Shown here one piece after another: positions 1-10,233 of a stretch of 64,000 bases of DNA. The notes under the pieces are model-generated. The model did no database searches, had not been told where the DNA came from, and saw only the letters and a program-made list of their open reading frames with translations. Source of the stretch: Belliella pelovolcani (lineage in GTDB: Bacteria > Bacteroidota > Bacteroidia > Cytophagales > Cyclobacteriaceae). The DNA lies in NCBI RefSeq assembly GCF_900156785.1, contig NZ_FTOP01000008.1, positions 62,001 to 126,000 on the forward strand. Reading direction: 5' to 3'. The position numbers were made by a program, and so were the translations under genes. Within the stretch, counting starts at the first letter, position 1. Every line of letters begins with the position of its first letter.

Positions 1-95
1 TTGAGAAGTGTATCGAGTACTTCTATATCAGTCTGAAAAGCAAACCCTTGAAAAGATAAGAGTAGGAGAAAACAGAAAAGGAATATAATTCTCAT
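1..95 (-). CDS. N-terminal fragment of a secreted protein (runs off the window)
   Basis: An open frame starts with ATG at 95 on the minus strand and leaves the window after 31 codons. The visible part is a Sec signal peptide: MRII, then a hydrophobic run rich in Phe and Leu, a polar SFQG turn and a likely cleavage site after GFA. The mature protein would begin FQTDIEVLD. There is no lipobox Cys, so it is probably periplasmic or outer-membrane. Too little is visible to name a family. It is divergent from the degP-like gene. Confidence 0.6.
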   Translation of the reverse strand, partial: MRIIFLFCFLLLLSFQGFAFQTDIEVLDTLL

Positions 96-281
96 AAGTT
101 ATAGGTTGAGGCTCTATGAATTAAAGATATATGATTATCTGATTTAATACCAACATTGCAATCCATTAGATCAAAAAATCATATTCCATGAACTGTAGCC
201 CAGATTATGGGTTATATAAATAGAAAATTCCAGTTTGCTGTTAAACCATGTTAAATAAAACTGCCATTGGTATCAAAATGC

Positions 282-313
282 TTGATTTTTGATAACTGAT
301 GTGTGTAAATTTC
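282..313 (+). promoter_or_regulatory. Possible promoter of the DegP/HtrA gene
   Basis: TTG at 282-284, a 21-nt spacer and TAAATTTC at 306-313 resemble the Bacteroidota TTTG/TAnnTTTG promoter with one mismatch in the -7 box. It lies 33 nt before the ATG. The rest of 96-346 shows no gene. Confidence 0.3.
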
Positions 314-346
314 GTGTATCATCTATAGAACTTAAACATAAAAGAA

Positions 347-1843
347 ATGAACAAAAAGCAATTTTTCTTAGGCATCGTATTGGCCTCTCTGATAGGGGGG
401 ATTGTTGCTTTGGCGGGGGCTAGCTTCTTGGCTAAGCAAGACACCGCCACCAATTTCTCCGAAAAGCAAGATGCTAGTCTTGTCAATTGGCTTAGTGATG
501 ACAAGTTCACTATCCCTGATGGGATCAATTTCGTGGCAGCGGCACAACAAGTCACCCCTGCTGTAGTCCATGTCAAAAGTACAGTTTCTGTCACGCAAAG
601 ACAGCGTGGCGCTGATCCACTAGAAGAACTATTCGGATTTAGATCTCCCAATAGAGGACAAATGCCCCAAGAAGCCCGAAGCTCTGGATCTGGGGTAATA
701 ATTTCTGAAGATGGCTACATAGTCACCAATAACCATGTAATCGAAAATGCAAGTAAGGTTGAAGTTTCCTTGGAAAACAACACCAGATATACGGCTAGAG
801 TCATAGGAACAGACCCTTCTACCGATCTTGCTTTGCTCAAAATCGAGGAAAAAAATCTCCCTTATGTGAGATTTGGTGATTCTGACAAAACAAAGGTAGG
901 CGAATGGGTCCTTGCAGTAGGGAATCCATTTGATCTCACTTCTACAGTAACTGCAGGTATCATCAGTGCTAAGGCTAGAAATATAGGAATTCTAAGAACT
1001 GCTGAAAGTAACCTCTCCATAGAATCCTTCTTACAGACAGATGCAGTTGTAAATCCTGGAAATTCAGGTGGTGCATTGGTGAACCTAGCTGGAGAGTTGA
1101 TTGGAATCAATACAGCAATTGCCTCAAGAACCGGTACTTTCAATGGATATGCATTTGCTGTTCCTACATCTATTGTCAAGAAAGTCATGGATGACCTCCT
1201 TGAATTTGGGACAGTACAAAGAGGATTATTAGGAGTAACCATACAAGATGTATCTCCTGAGTTGGAAGAGAGCCTCGATAAATCCTTTGGTGTAAGTCAG
1301 GGTGTTTACATCGCTGGAGTCAATGATGGCAGCGGTGGAAAAGAAGCTGGCCTAAAAGAAGGAGATATCATCATCGGTGTGGACGGCGTCACTACCAATA
1401 GCGTAGCAAAGCTACAGGAGATGGTGGCTAGAAAAAGACCAGGTGACAAAGTGGAAGTGAAATACCTCAGAGCAGGCAAAGAGTATACTACAACAGCCAC
1501 CCTCAAGAATCTCTCAGGTGACACCAAAATTGTCAAAAAAGAAGTACCTGTAGTGGCTAGCTTCAATGGTTTAACTTTCGAAGATATTAAGCAAAATATC
1601 AAGGATAGACTCAAAATCCAAGGAGGTGCAACGATCATTTCGGTAGAGAATGACGCGTGGAAGAAAGCTGGAGCTAAACCGGGCTTTATTATCACTTCGG
1701 TAATAGGTCCTGATGGTAGATACAGAATCACAGGATCCAATGACCTGATCGCTCTTCTGGAAGAAAGTAGAGGTGAAGAAATAGTAGTCCTAGGATTATA
1801 CCCTAATGGACAAGAGTACTACTTCGAGGTTGAAGTAGAATAA
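347..1843 (+). CDS. degP: DegP/HtrA (Do family) periplasmic serine endoprotease
   Basis: This is a periplasmic quality-control protease and chaperone that degrades misfolded envelope proteins. A hydrophobic N-terminal signal or anchor (residues 6-29) precedes an S1C trypsin-like domain with the triad His130 (TNNHV), Asp160 (DPSTDLAL) and Ser240 (GNSGG). A clear PDZ domain follows at about 290-390. A second PDZ-like segment at about 410-498 is divergent. The length of 498 aa is normal for the family. ATG at 347 gives an intact signal and has an A-rich stretch before it but no Shine-Dalgarno. It stands alone and converges on the SGNH-like gene across a shared hairpin. DegP, DegQ and DegS-like paralogues cannot be told apart from sequence alone. 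Confidence 0.93.
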   Translation: MNKKQFFLGIVLASLIGGIVALAGASFLAKQDTATNFSEKQDASLVNWLSDDKFTIPDGINFVAAAQQVTPAVVHVKSTVSVTQRQRGADPLEELFGFRSPNRGQMPQEARSSGSGVIISEDGYIVTNNHVIENASKVEVSLENNTRYTARVIGTDPSTDLALLKIEEKNLPYVRFGDSDKTKVGEWVLAVGNPFDLTSTVTAGIISAKARNIGILRTAESNLSIESFLQTDAVVNPGNSGGALVNLAGELIGINTAIASRTGTFNGYAFAVPTSIVKKVMDDLLEFGTVQRGLLGVTIQDVSPELEESLDKSFGVSQGVYIAGVNDGSGGKEAGLKEGDIIIGVDGVTTNSVAKLQEMVARKRPGDKVEVKYLRAGKEYTTTATLKNLSGDTKIVKKEVPVVASFNGLTFEDIKQNIKDRLKIQGGATIISVENDAWKKAGAKPGFIITSVIGPDGRYRITGSNDLIALLEESRGEEIVVLGLYPNGQEYYFEVEVE

Positions 1844-1873
1844 ATACAGTTTAGTGTTTGAGTTGTTTGGAGT

Positions 1874-1904
1874 AAAAAGACTGGTCATTAGATCAGTCTT
1901 TTTT
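1874..1904. terminator. Bidirectional hairpin terminator between convergent genes
   Basis: A stem pairs 1874-1886 with 1891-1904 around the loop ATTA; it includes one G-U pair. It has an A-run on the left and a T-run on the right. It can therefore end transcripts of the protease gene (+) and of the SGNH-like gene (-), whose stop codon lies inside the right arm. Confidence 0.8.
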
Positions 1905-2793
1905 ATTTATCATCCATAAACAGCTCCAAGCTGTCAAGTAAAATATCTACAAAAATTTCTCCTCCCTCTTTGTCTAAATGATCCATATCTCTAAATAAAG
2001 AGTCTTGATTTAGAAAAACATTATCGAAATCCAGAATCCTTAAGCCTTCTTTTATGAAAAGACTATCTGCATGATAACTTTCTTCACCCAGGATCCCATA
2101 ATAAGAGCGAGATAAAGGAAACCTGACCCCTATCAATTCTACATCGTATTCTCTGCTCATAGAAATGATATTCTTTAAAGCAGCCATCATCTTTTCTGAA
2201 GCCCCATCTTGCTCAAAGTAATTTTTAAATCTATCTTGAGCTTGTCTCTGTCTTTCTTCTTCTGTTAAGTTTTCCCAAGCAATCTTACCCTTGCTCCCAC
2301 CCCAACGTCTATAATCAAACAGTTCCTCAGTTATGAAATTTTTGATTACCAAACTGTAGCGATCATTAAGAAAAACTAGATAGTACTTGAGGTATTTTTC
2401 CTTTACAAAATCAAACCAAGATTCAAAATCATCCCTTTCTGTATAGTATGCCGATCGATCCAAGTTATTTTGATTCTCTCGGGTAGGAGATAGCGTATGG
2501 TCGTCTACGCTGATATATATGCGCTCAATTTTACCTTTTCGAAGCAGATACTTTAGCTTTCTTTCCATATCTAAGTAAGAATCGCTCTGAGCTGAAAAAT
2601 TATGTACCTCAAATTCTTCTGCAAAATCTCCAAGCGGTGTCCCATGAGAATCTGCCAATATAAACTCGTCAAAATCAAGATCTACTTCTTCGTAATCTTT
2701 GATATAAAACCCTCTGACCAATAGAAAAAGAAATGCATTAACTAACAAAAGAACTAGAAGAAATGCGAAGGTATTTTTTAGAAATAGGCGCAT
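1903..2793 (-). CDS. SGNH-like (AlgJ/DltD-type) membrane-anchored partner of an MBOAT acyltransferase
   Basis: The 296-aa protein has one N-terminal transmembrane helix (about 7-27) and then an extracytoplasmic domain. Residues 46-51 read LADSHG, which resembles block I of SGNH hydrolases with nucleophile Ser49. Near the C-terminus Asp269-x-x-His272, followed by Leu, matches the block V DxxHL motif. Known proteins of this layout (AlgJ/AlgX, DltD, PatB) finish the transfer of acyl groups delivered by an MBOAT protein. The gene starts 4 nt after the MBOAT stop, so the two are surely co-transcribed. Assignment rests on motifs and context. The acceptor, presumably a cell-surface polysaccharide, cannot be deduced. 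Confidence 0.7.
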   Translation of the reverse strand: MRLFLKNTFAFLLVLLLVNAFLFLLVRGFYIKDYEEVDLDFDEFILADSHGTPLGDFAEEFEVHNFSAQSDSYLDMERKLKYLLRKGKIERIYISVDDHTLSPTRENQNNLDRSAYYTERDDFESWFDFVKEKYLKYYLVFLNDRYSLVIKNFITEELFDYRRWGGSKGKIAWENLTEEERQRQAQDRFKNYFEQDGASEKMMAALKNIISMSREYDVELIGVRFPLSRSYYGILGEESYHADSLFIKEGLRILDFDNVFLNQDSLFRDMDHLDKEGGEIFVDILLDSLELFMDDK

Positions 2794-2797
2794 AGCA

Positions 2798-4252
2798 TTA
2801 GAATTGAAAGTAAATAAACTCTATTTCCTCAGAAGTATTACCAAATATATCTATCGCTAATATGATCAATAAATACATGCACCAGCGAAACATCCTACTT
2901 CTACTCGCTGCTAAATCCATGATAGCATATTGGCGCCTTCTACCATTCCATTCTATCAGGATAAAGATGACAATCAAAACCATAAGGGAAATGACACCTT
3001 CAAGAATATGAAAATCTGGGATTGAGAATAAACTTGGCTGCATCATATTTTGTACATATCCCCATGCATGGGACATACTCTCAGCTCTAAAGAAAATCCA
3101 TGCAAAACTAGTCAGCCCAAAAGTAAACAGCATTGAAATCAGCTCTCTCAGATTTGGCCACCTACTTTCCTGTGCCACTACGTCTAAGTTATTTCTATTT
3201 TTACCCAAAAGTAAAGAAGGCAGAAAATAGACGGCATTGAGTGCCCCCCATATAATAAAAGTCCAATTGGCACCATGCCAAAATCCAGATACCAAGAAAA
3301 TTATAAATGTATTTCTAATGCTTAAGGCCAGCCCACTTCTACTTCCACCCAGCGGGATATAAAGATAGTCTCTAAACCATGTAGAAAGTGATATATGCCA
3401 TCTTCGCCAGAACTCTGCCACATCTCTTGAAAAATATGGAAATGCGAAATTTTGCATCAATTGAAATCCAAAAAGTCTAGAAGTTCCAATCGCAATATCC
3501 GAATAGCCCGAAAAATCACCATAAATCTGGAAAGCAAATAATACAGCCCCCAAAGCAAGTATACTGCCAGACAGGGACTCGCTTTGATTGAATATAATAT
3601 TTACATATTCTGCACAATTATCCGCAATAACCATTTTTTTAAACAAACCCCAAAGAATCTGCCTCAATCCATCTACCGCTTTATTTTGATCAAAAACTCT
3701 TTTTTCTGAAAATTGAGGTAAAAGGTTTGTCGCCCTTTCAATTGGCCCTGCTACCAATTGCGGAAAAAAACTGACATAAGCGCCAAAAGCAATCCAATCG
3801 TGAGTTGGTATCAACTTTTTCCTATAGACATCAATGGTATAACTCATCGTTTGGAAAGTATAAAAACTAATTCCAACAGGTAGAATAATCTTCAAGGAGG
3901 AAGCCTTAAAAGGTACTCCTAGCAATTGAAAAGCATCGATAAAATTATCTAAAAAGAAATTGTAGTATTTGAAAAACCCCAAAAAACCAAGATTAATACA
4001 TATACTGATCGTCAGTAGCAGCTTTCGCTTATAGGTATTCTCCTCCTTGCCTAAACCTATTCCTATCAAATAATCAATCAAGGTACTGAAAGCAATCAAG
4101 GACAAAAATCTCCAATCCCACCATCCATAAAAAACGTAGCTTGCTAGTAAAATTAGAGTGTTTTGAGCCTTAAGATTCCACCTAAAAAGGAACCAATAGC
4201 ATATAAATACCAACGGCAGAAAGATTGCAAAATCTAAGGAGTTAAAAAGCAT
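2798..4252 (-). CDS. MBOAT family O-acyltransferase (AlgI/DltB/PatA-like)
   Basis: This 484-aa polytopic inner-membrane protein moves acyl groups, usually acetyl, from a cytoplasmic donor across the membrane to surface polymers. Diagnostic segments are LPVGISFYTFQ (about 125-134), FFPQLVAGPI (162-171), FQIYGDFSGYSDIAIG (241-256), FWRRWHISLSTWFRDYLY (281-298, His286) and VSGFWHGANWTF (321-332). His326 of the last segment matches the invariant MBOAT catalytic histidine. Length and many membrane segments fit the AlgI group. Together with the downstream SGNH-like gene it forms a two-component O-acylation unit. No polysaccharide biosynthesis genes are nearby, so the substrate is unknown. Confidence 0.9.
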   Translation of the reverse strand: MLFNSLDFAIFLPLVFICYWFLFRWNLKAQNTLILLASYVFYGWWDWRFLSLIAFSTLIDYLIGIGLGKEENTYKRKLLLTISICINLGFLGFFKYYNFFLDNFIDAFQLLGVPFKASSLKIILPVGISFYTFQTMSYTIDVYRKKLIPTHDWIAFGAYVSFFPQLVAGPIERATNLLPQFSEKRVFDQNKAVDGLRQILWGLFKKMVIADNCAEYVNIIFNQSESLSGSILALGAVLFAFQIYGDFSGYSDIAIGTSRLFGFQLMQNFAFPYFSRDVAEFWRRWHISLSTWFRDYLYIPLGGSRSGLALSIRNTFIIFLVSGFWHGANWTFIIWGALNAVYFLPSLLLGKNRNNLDVVAQESRWPNLRELISMLFTFGLTSFAWIFFRAESMSHAWGYVQNMMQPSLFSIPDFHILEGVISLMVLIVIFILIEWNGRRRQYAIMDLAASRSRMFRWCMYLLIILAIDIFGNTSEEIEFIYFQF

Positions 4253-4350
4253 ATTGGCTTCAACAGATATGTAGAATATAAGCTACAAACATAAGAAAAA
4301 ATGATAAATACTGATTCAAACCCTTCAGCTCTAAAACCGATTTGAAAACA

Positions 4351-4376
4351 AAAAAGGCAACCTCTCGGCTGCCTTT
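4351..4376 (-). terminator. Intrinsic terminator of eno
   Basis: Arms AAAGGCA (4353-4359) and TGCCTTT (4370-4376) pair, with a further CC/GG pair inside. On the minus strand a TTTTTTG tail follows. It lies 21 nt after the eno stop and closes the carA-eno transcript. Confidence 0.8.
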
Positions 4377-4397
4377 CACTTCAAATTTTAATACCTA

Positions 4398-5699
<1,302 letters not shown>

Positions 5700-5704
5700 T
5701 TATT

Positions 5705-6796
5705 TTATTGCATTAAAGATACAAATTCATCAAATAAATAACGAGAATCGTGTGGCCCTGGAGCCGATTCAGGGTGATATTGAACAGAAAAAGCAGGTTT
5801 GCTTTTCAATTTTATCCCTGCTACAGTACCATCGTTCAAATGAACATGTGTGATTTCCAAATCACTATTATTCTCTACATCTTCTCTTTTTACCACAAAA
5901 CCATGATTTTGAGATGTAATTTCACTTTTACCTGTTACTAGATTTTTGATAGGGTGATTGATACCACGATGTCCATGGTGCATCTTGTAGGTAGATACCC
6001 CACAGGCCTCTGCCAAAAGTTGATGACCAAGACAAATCCCAAAGACTGGTTTACCTGTTTCAAGAATTTCTCTGGTAGTATTCACCGCATATTCCATGAC
6101 GGCAGGATCACCAGGCCCATTGGACAAAAAGTACCCATTAGGACTCCAAGCTTGAAGCTCAGATAAAGAAGTTTTAGCAGGAAATACTTTACAGTAAACG
6201 CCCCTATCAGCAAGATTTCTTAAAATATTCTTTTTAATTCCGAAATCTAAACAAGCTACTTTTATGGTAGCATTTTCATCACCAAAGAAATATGGTTCCT
6301 TGGTACAAACTTTTGATGACAATTCGAGGCCATTCATATCAGGTACCAAATTCAATTCGGCTTTAAGACCAGCAAGATCATCCTCAAACTCTGAACTAAT
6401 AATTGCATTCATAGCCCCTTTAGACCTGATATGTCTTACAAGCATCCTAGTATCAATATCAGCTATACCTGTAATATTATGTTTGACTAAATAATCTTGA
6501 AGCGATCCATCTGCATCAAGTCTGCTATATACATCTGAAAATGTATTGACTACAATACCTGAGATGGTTGGACTATCCGATTCTACTTCAGTATCTATTA
6601 CACCATAATTACCAATATGAGAAGTAGTAGTAACTATGATTTGACCTGTATATGAAGGGTCTGTGTAGATCTCTTGGTACCCTGTCATCCCCGTATTAAA
6701 ACAGATTTCACCGCCATTGGTACCGGGTTTTCCGATAAGAGTGCCTCGGAAAATAGTCCCGTCGGCTAATAGAAGAGTTGCTTTTTGTTTGTTCAT
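5705..6796 (-). CDS. carA: Carbamoyl-phosphate synthase small (glutaminase) subunit
   Basis: This subunit hydrolyses glutamine and channels ammonia to CarB for arginine and pyrimidine synthesis. The CarA N-domain (about 1-150) is followed by a class I amidotransferase domain with nucleophile Cys255 in GICLGHQ, and with His341 and Glu343 in YHPES. I place the start at MNKQKATLLLADG (363 aa). An in-frame ATG 29 codons upstream would add a segment unlike the family and would start inside the rplQ terminator. carB is not in the window. The gene follows the end of the ribosomal operon and precedes eno. Confidence 0.95.
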   Translation of the reverse strand: MNKQKATLLLADGTIFRGTLIGKPGTNGGEICFNTGMTGYQEIYTDPSYTGQIIVTTTSHIGNYGVIDTEVESDSPTISGIVVNTFSDVYSRLDADGSLQDYLVKHNITGIADIDTRMLVRHIRSKGAMNAIISSEFEDDLAGLKAELNLVPDMNGLELSSKVCTKEPYFFGDENATIKVACLDFGIKKNILRNLADRGVYCKVFPAKTSLSELQAWSPNGYFLSNGPGDPAVMEYAVNTTREILETGKPVFGICLGHQLLAEACGVSTYKMHHGHRGINHPIKNLVTGKSEITSQNHGFVVKREDVENNSDLEITHVHLNDGTVAGIKLKSKPAFSVQYHPESAPGPHDSRYLFDEFVSLMQ

Positions 6797-6814
6797 TGTG
6801 TTATAACGACTCGC

Positions 6815-6822
6815 CAAATTTA
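6815..6822 (-). promoter_or_regulatory. Possible -7 box for carA-eno
   Basis: TAAATTTG on the minus strand matches TAnnTTTG exactly and lies 18 nt before the chosen carA ATG, downstream of the rplQ terminator. No good -33 TTTG is visible, and the leader would be very short, so this is tentative. Confidence 0.3.
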
Positions 6823-6863
6823 AGGAAATTATAAAGATATGCCTTGTAAATTTTAACTGATAT

Positions 6864-6894
6864 AAAAAAAGGGATTGAACCAAAGTTCAATCCC
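6864..6894 (-). terminator. Intrinsic terminator of the S10-spc-alpha ribosomal operon
   Basis: A perfect 10-bp stem, GGGATTGAAC (6871-6880) with GTTCAATCCC (6885-6894), has the loop CAAA and is followed on the minus strand by seven T. It lies 25 nt after the rplQ stop and ends the long ribosomal protein transcript. Confidence 0.9.
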
Positions 6895-6919
6895 TATATA
6901 TGAAGAGTTTAGCAACATT

Positions 6920-7438
6920 TTATTCTGCTCCCTTTTCTTCTTTGTTATCATCTTCTTTAGCTTCAACTTCTGGAGCAGCAGACTCAACAGGAGCCTTTGC
7001 TTCAGTACTTGCAGCACCTGAACCTCTCCTACTTCTTCTAGTAGTTTTCTTAGCAGGCTTAGCTTCCTTCAACATCAATTCGTTGAAATCAACCAATTCG
7101 ATAATACACATCTCAGCGTTATCACCAAGTCTAAAACCAGTTTTAATGATTCTAGTATATCCACCTGGTCTAGTAGCTACTTTCTCAACAACTTCGCCAA
7201 AAAGAGCTTTGATAGCTTCTTTGTTTTGAAGGTAAGAGAAAGCAATTCTTCTGTTGTGTGTGGTATCTTCTTTAGCTCTAGTCACTAGAGGCTCTACATA
7301 TTTTCTCAATTCCTTAGCCTTTGCAAGCGTCGTGGAAATACGCTTGTGAAGGATCAAAGAAGCTGCCATGTTAGAAAGCATTGCTTTTCTATGACTAGCA
7401 GTTCTTCCAAGGTGGTTAAATTTCTTACCGTGTCTCAT
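6920..7438 (-). CDS. rplQ: 50S ribosomal protein bL17 with extended acidic tail
   Basis: A structural protein of the large subunit, last gene of the alpha block. The L17 core (about 1-115) begins [12 protein letters not shown] and carries the [10 protein letters not shown] and [11 protein letters not shown] motifs. The remaining ~55 residues are a low-complexity tail, first basic ([11 protein letters not shown]) and then Ala/Glu-rich, as is common in Bacteroidota L17. At 172 aa it is clearly longer than the 127-aa E. coli protein. It follows rpoA by 5 nt. Confidence 0.96.
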   Translation of the reverse strand: MRHGKKFNHLGRTASHRKAMLSNMAASLILHKRISTTLAKAKELRKYVEPLVTRAKEDTTHNRRIAFSYLQNKEAIKALFGEVVEKVATRPGGYTRIIKTGFRLGDNAEMCIIELVDFNELMLKEAKPAKKTTRRSRRGSGAASTEAKAPVESAAPEVEAKEDDNKEEKGAE

Positions 7439-7443
7439 TTTTA

Positions 7444-8433
7444 TTACTCTTCATCAAGTTTATACTTAGACAAATCCATCCCAAAGGTTAATCCTTTTTC
7501 TTGGATAAGTTGCTCTAGTTCAGCAAGAGATTTCTTACCAAAATTTCTAAATTTCATCATGTCAGAAATTTCCAATTTTGCAAGATCTCCTAAAGTCTTC
7601 ACGTCTGCTGCCTTCAAACAGTTAAAAGCACGAACTGAAAGATCCAAGTCACCAAGAGAAGTCTTCAACAACTTTCTCATGTGAAGGAACTCTTCATCGA
7701 TCGGCTCAGGTTCAGAAACTCCAGTGGAGTCAAGAACCATTGTTTGATCAGAGAACAACATAAAGTGCTGAATAAGAATCTTTGCTGACTCTTGAAGAGC
7801 TTTTTCAGGATGGATGGATCCATCTGTAGTAACTTCAAGAATCAATTTTTCGAAGTCAGTCTTCTGTTCTACCCTTGTATTTTCTACACTATACTTCACA
7901 TTCTTAATAGGAGTGAAAATAGCATCAATAGGGATAACGCCGAAAACTTGTTCTTTTGGTTTAGACTCTTCAGCAGGAAGATATCCTCTTCCTTTTTCTA
8001 CTGTAAGTTCAACTTCCAGACTTTTTGATTCATCCAAGTGGCAAATTACCAATTCAGGATTCAACACTTCAAAAGAAGATGTGAATTTAGCGATATCACC
8101 AGCAGTGAACACAGATTGGTTTTTCACTTCCACGGTAATTTTACCGTCGATAGCTTCATGAACCTTTTTGAATCTCACTTGCTTCAGGTTAAGAATGATG
8201 TCCGTAAAATCTTCTACTACACCTTCGATAGTAGAGAATTCATGAACAACACCTGGTAGTTTTACTGAGGTGATTGCATAACCCTCAAGAGAAGACAAAA
8301 GAATTCTTCTTAAGGCATTACCAATGGTAACCCCATAGCCTTTTTCCAGTGGCTTAAATGTAAATAGACCGTGAAAATCATCGGCTTTTTCCATTACCAC
8401 TTTTTCAGGCATTTGAAATGCTAATATGGACAT
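7444..8433 (-). CDS. rpoA: DNA-directed RNA polymerase alpha subunit
   Basis: Alpha dimerises to nucleate RNA polymerase assembly and contacts upstream DNA and activators. The N-terminal domain (about 1-230) has the [18 protein letters not shown] signature. The C-terminal helix-hairpin-helix domain (about 255-320) reads [20 protein letters not shown] and [15 protein letters not shown] choose the start [12 protein letters not shown] (329 aa). The ATG 18 codons upstream would overlap the end of rpsD, and its extra residues are not family-like. Confidence 0.97.
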   Translation of the reverse strand: MSILAFQMPEKVVMEKADDFHGLFTFKPLEKGYGVTIGNALRRILLSSLEGYAITSVKLPGVVHEFSTIEGVVEDFTDIILNLKQVRFKKVHEAIDGKITVEVKNQSVFTAGDIAKFTSSFEVLNPELVICHLDESKSLEVELTVEKGRGYLPAEESKPKEQVFGVIPIDAIFTPIKNVKYSVENTRVEQKTDFEKLILEVTTDGSIHPEKALQESAKILIQHFMLFSDQTMVLDSTGVSEPEPIDEEFLHMRKLLKTSLGDLDLSVRAFNCLKAADVKTLGDLAKLEISDMMKFRNFGKKSLAELEQLIQEKGLTFGMDLSKYKLDEE

Positions 8434-8464
8434 ATCAATAGTTCTTTTTAAGTCTGAATTAATA

Positions 8465-9070
8465 TTACTTAGAGTAAAGTTCAACAATCAGTTGTTCTTT
8501 GATATTCTCAGGAATATCTTCTCTAACTGGAATGCTTACGAACTTACCTGCTAACGAGGTGTTATCCCACTCTAACCAAGAATAACGAGCAGTTCCTCTA
8601 CCAGCTAAACTAGCTGTGATAGCTTCAAGAGACTTAGATCGCTCTCTCACAGAAATAACATCACCTGGCTTCAAAGTGTAAGAAGGAATATTTACCAACT
8701 CACCATTAACAAGGATATGCTTGTGAGAAACAAGTTGTCTTGCGCCTCTTCTAGTTGGAGAAATACCTAATCTATACACTACGTTGTCTAATCTTGCTTC
8801 TAACAATTGTAATAGGTTCTCACCAGTAATACCTTGTTTTCTAGAAGCAATATCAAACATTTTAGAGAATTGTCTCTCTAAAATACCATAGATATATTTT
8901 GCTTTCTGCTTTTCAGCCAGCTGAATAGCATATTCTGATTGTTTCTTTCTTCTACCTCTACCATGTTGGCCTGGAGGATAGTTTTTCTTCTGAAGTGCTT
9001 TGCTTTGTCCTTCAATCGGCTCACCGAATTTTCTGGCAATCTTTGCCTTTGGACCTCTATATCTAGCCAT
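8465..9070 (-). CDS. rpsD: 30S ribosomal protein uS4
   Basis: A primary 16S rRNA-binding protein and early assembly factor of the small subunit. The 201-aa sequence starts [17 protein letters not shown] and carries an S4 RNA-binding domain (about 92-155) with [10 protein letters not shown] and [13 protein letters not shown]. There is no CxxC zinc knuckle at the N-terminus, so this is the zinc-free form. It lies between rpsK and rpoA, the usual alpha-operon position. Confidence 0.97.
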   Translation of the reverse strand: MARYRGPKAKIARKFGEPIEGQSKALQKKNYPPGQHGRGRRKKQSEYAIQLAEKQKAKYIYGILERQFSKMFDIASRKQGITGENLLQLLEARLDNVVYRLGISPTRRGARQLVSHKHILVNGELVNIPSYTLKPGDVISVRERSKSLEAITASLAGRGTARYSWLEWDNTSLAGKFVSIPVREDIPENIKEQLIVELYSK

Positions 9071-9092
9071 TCTCTATATCTTCTTTAATGAA

Positions 9093-9491
9093 TTAAACTC
9101 TTCTACGTTTTGGAGGACGACAACCGTTGTGCGGAAGTGGAGTCACATCAATAATCGTAGTTACATCAAGACCTACATTTTGTAAAGTTCTAATAGCAGA
9201 TTCTCTACCTGCACCTGGACCTTTTACAAAAACCTCAATTTTTCTCAATCCTAAATCATAAGCAACTTGACCGCAATTTTGAGCTGCCATTTGAGCTGCA
9301 TAAGGTGTGTTCTTTTTAGAACCTCTGAATCCCATTTTACCGGCAGAAGCCCAAGAGATCACCTGTCCAGAATTATTGGTAATAGAGATGATAATGTTGT
9401 TAAAGGAAGCTTTGATATGCGCTTGGCCTACCGCTTCTACTTTAACTACTCTTTTTTTACCTTTAGCTTTATCGTTTCTTTTCTGAGCCAT
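9093..9491 (-). CDS. rpsK: 30S ribosomal protein uS11
   Basis: A platform protein of the 30S subunit near the E site. The 132-aa sequence has a basic N-terminal tail, then the core with [24 protein letters not shown] and the C-terminal [18 protein letters not shown] signature. It is spaced 22 nt from rpsD and 15 nt from rpsM, in standard alpha-operon order. Confidence 0.98.
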   Translation of the reverse strand: MAQKRNDKAKGKKRVVKVEAVGQAHIKASFNNIIISITNNSGQVISWASAGKMGFRGSKKNTPYAAQMAAQNCGQVAYDLGLRKIEVFVKGPGAGRESAIRTLQNVGLDVTTIIDVTPLPHNGCRPPKRRRV

Positions 9492-9506
9492 AATCTAAAT
9501 CAAGAT

Positions 9507-9884
9507 TTATTTAGTTGCTTTCTTTTTGTTAGCAACAGTCTTTCTCTTACCTTTTCTAGTTCTAGCGTTGTTTTTGGTCTTTTGACCTCTCAAAGGAAGA
9601 CCTTTTCTATGTCTTAGACCTCTATAACAACCAATATCCATTAATCTCTTGATATTAAGCTGAATTTCGGACTTGAGAACACCTTCCGTTCTGTACGCTT
9701 CAGCAATAATATTTCTAATAGCGGTAGATTCTTCATCATTCCACTCACCAGCTTTCTTATCATAAGAAATACCTGCTTTGTCCAGGATTGCTCTGGCCGA
9801 ACTTCTACCTATACCGAAAATGTAGGTTAAGCCGATTTCTCCACGTTTGTTGTCTGGGATGTCAACACCTGCAATTCTTGCCAT
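9507..9884 (-). CDS. rpsM: 30S ribosomal protein uS13
   Basis: A 30S head protein that contacts the P-site tRNA and bridges to the 50S subunit. The 125-aa protein begins [20 protein letters not shown]. It carries the helix-turn-helix signature [19 protein letters not shown] and a basic C-terminal tail that would reach the tRNA. It begins 5 nt after the rpmJ stop. Confidence 0.98.
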   Translation of the reverse strand: MARIAGVDIPDNKRGEIGLTYIFGIGRSSARAILDKAGISYDKKAGEWNDEESTAIRNIIAEAYRTEGVLKSEIQLNIKRLMDIGCYRGLRHRKGLPLRGQKTKNNARTRKGKRKTVANKKKATK

Positions 9885-9889
9885 AATTA

Positions 9890-10006
9890 TTAACCTTGTC
9901 TTTGTTTAAACTTAGGATTTTTCTTGTTGATCACGTAAAGTTTTCCTTTTCTTCTGATCACTTTACAATCAACACTTCTCTTCTTGATTGATGCCTTTAC
10001 TTTCAT
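9890..10006 (-). CDS. rpmJ: 50S ribosomal protein bL36 (zinc-free form)
   Basis: A 38-residue frame reads [19 protein letters not shown] and ends PKFKQRQG, which is plainly bL36. It lies in the usual position between infA (6 nt upstream) and rpsM (5 nt downstream). The zinc-binding CCCH set of typical bL36 is lost: only Cys14 remains, and the other three positions carry Ser, Asn and Phe or similar residues. This is therefore the C-minus, zinc-independent type. It is an intact gene, not a decayed one. Confidence 0.96.
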   Translation of the reverse strand: MKVKASIKKRSVDCKVIRRKGKLYVINKKNPKFKQRQG

Positions 10007-10012
10007 GACAGT

Positions 10013-10231
10013 TTATTTGTATCGATAAACAATTCTACCTTTAGAAAGATCATACGGAGAAAGCTCTAATTTTACTTTATCTCCAGGAAGGATCTTTATA
10101 TAATTCATTCTCATTTTTCCAGATATATGGGCAATCAATTGATGACCATTCTCCAGCTCCACTTTGAACATTGCATTTGACAATGCTTCTATTATAGTAC
10201 CATCTTGTTCAATAGATGTCTGTTTAGCCAT
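10013..10231 (-). CDS. infA: Translation initiation factor IF-1
   Basis: IF-1 occupies the A site of the 30S subunit during initiation. The 72-aa single OB-fold protein has the family segments [23 protein letters not shown], with [19 protein letters not shown] and [12 protein letters not shown]. The length is exactly typical. It sits 2 nt after map and 6 nt before rpmJ. Confidence 0.97.
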   Translation of the reverse strand: MAKQTSIEQDGTIIEALSNAMFKVELENGHQLIAHISGKMRMNYIKILPGDKVKLELSPYDLSKGRIVYRYK

Positions 10232-10233
10232 AT

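Noticed and set aside
862-1740. Long antisense frames within the DegP/HtrA gene
   Set aside because: The plus-strand protein has an intact triad and PDZ domain; the antisense frames resemble no known protein.
5705-6883. Longer carA start 29 codons upstream
   Set aside because: The added residues are not CarA-like and the start would lie within the rplQ terminator hairpin.
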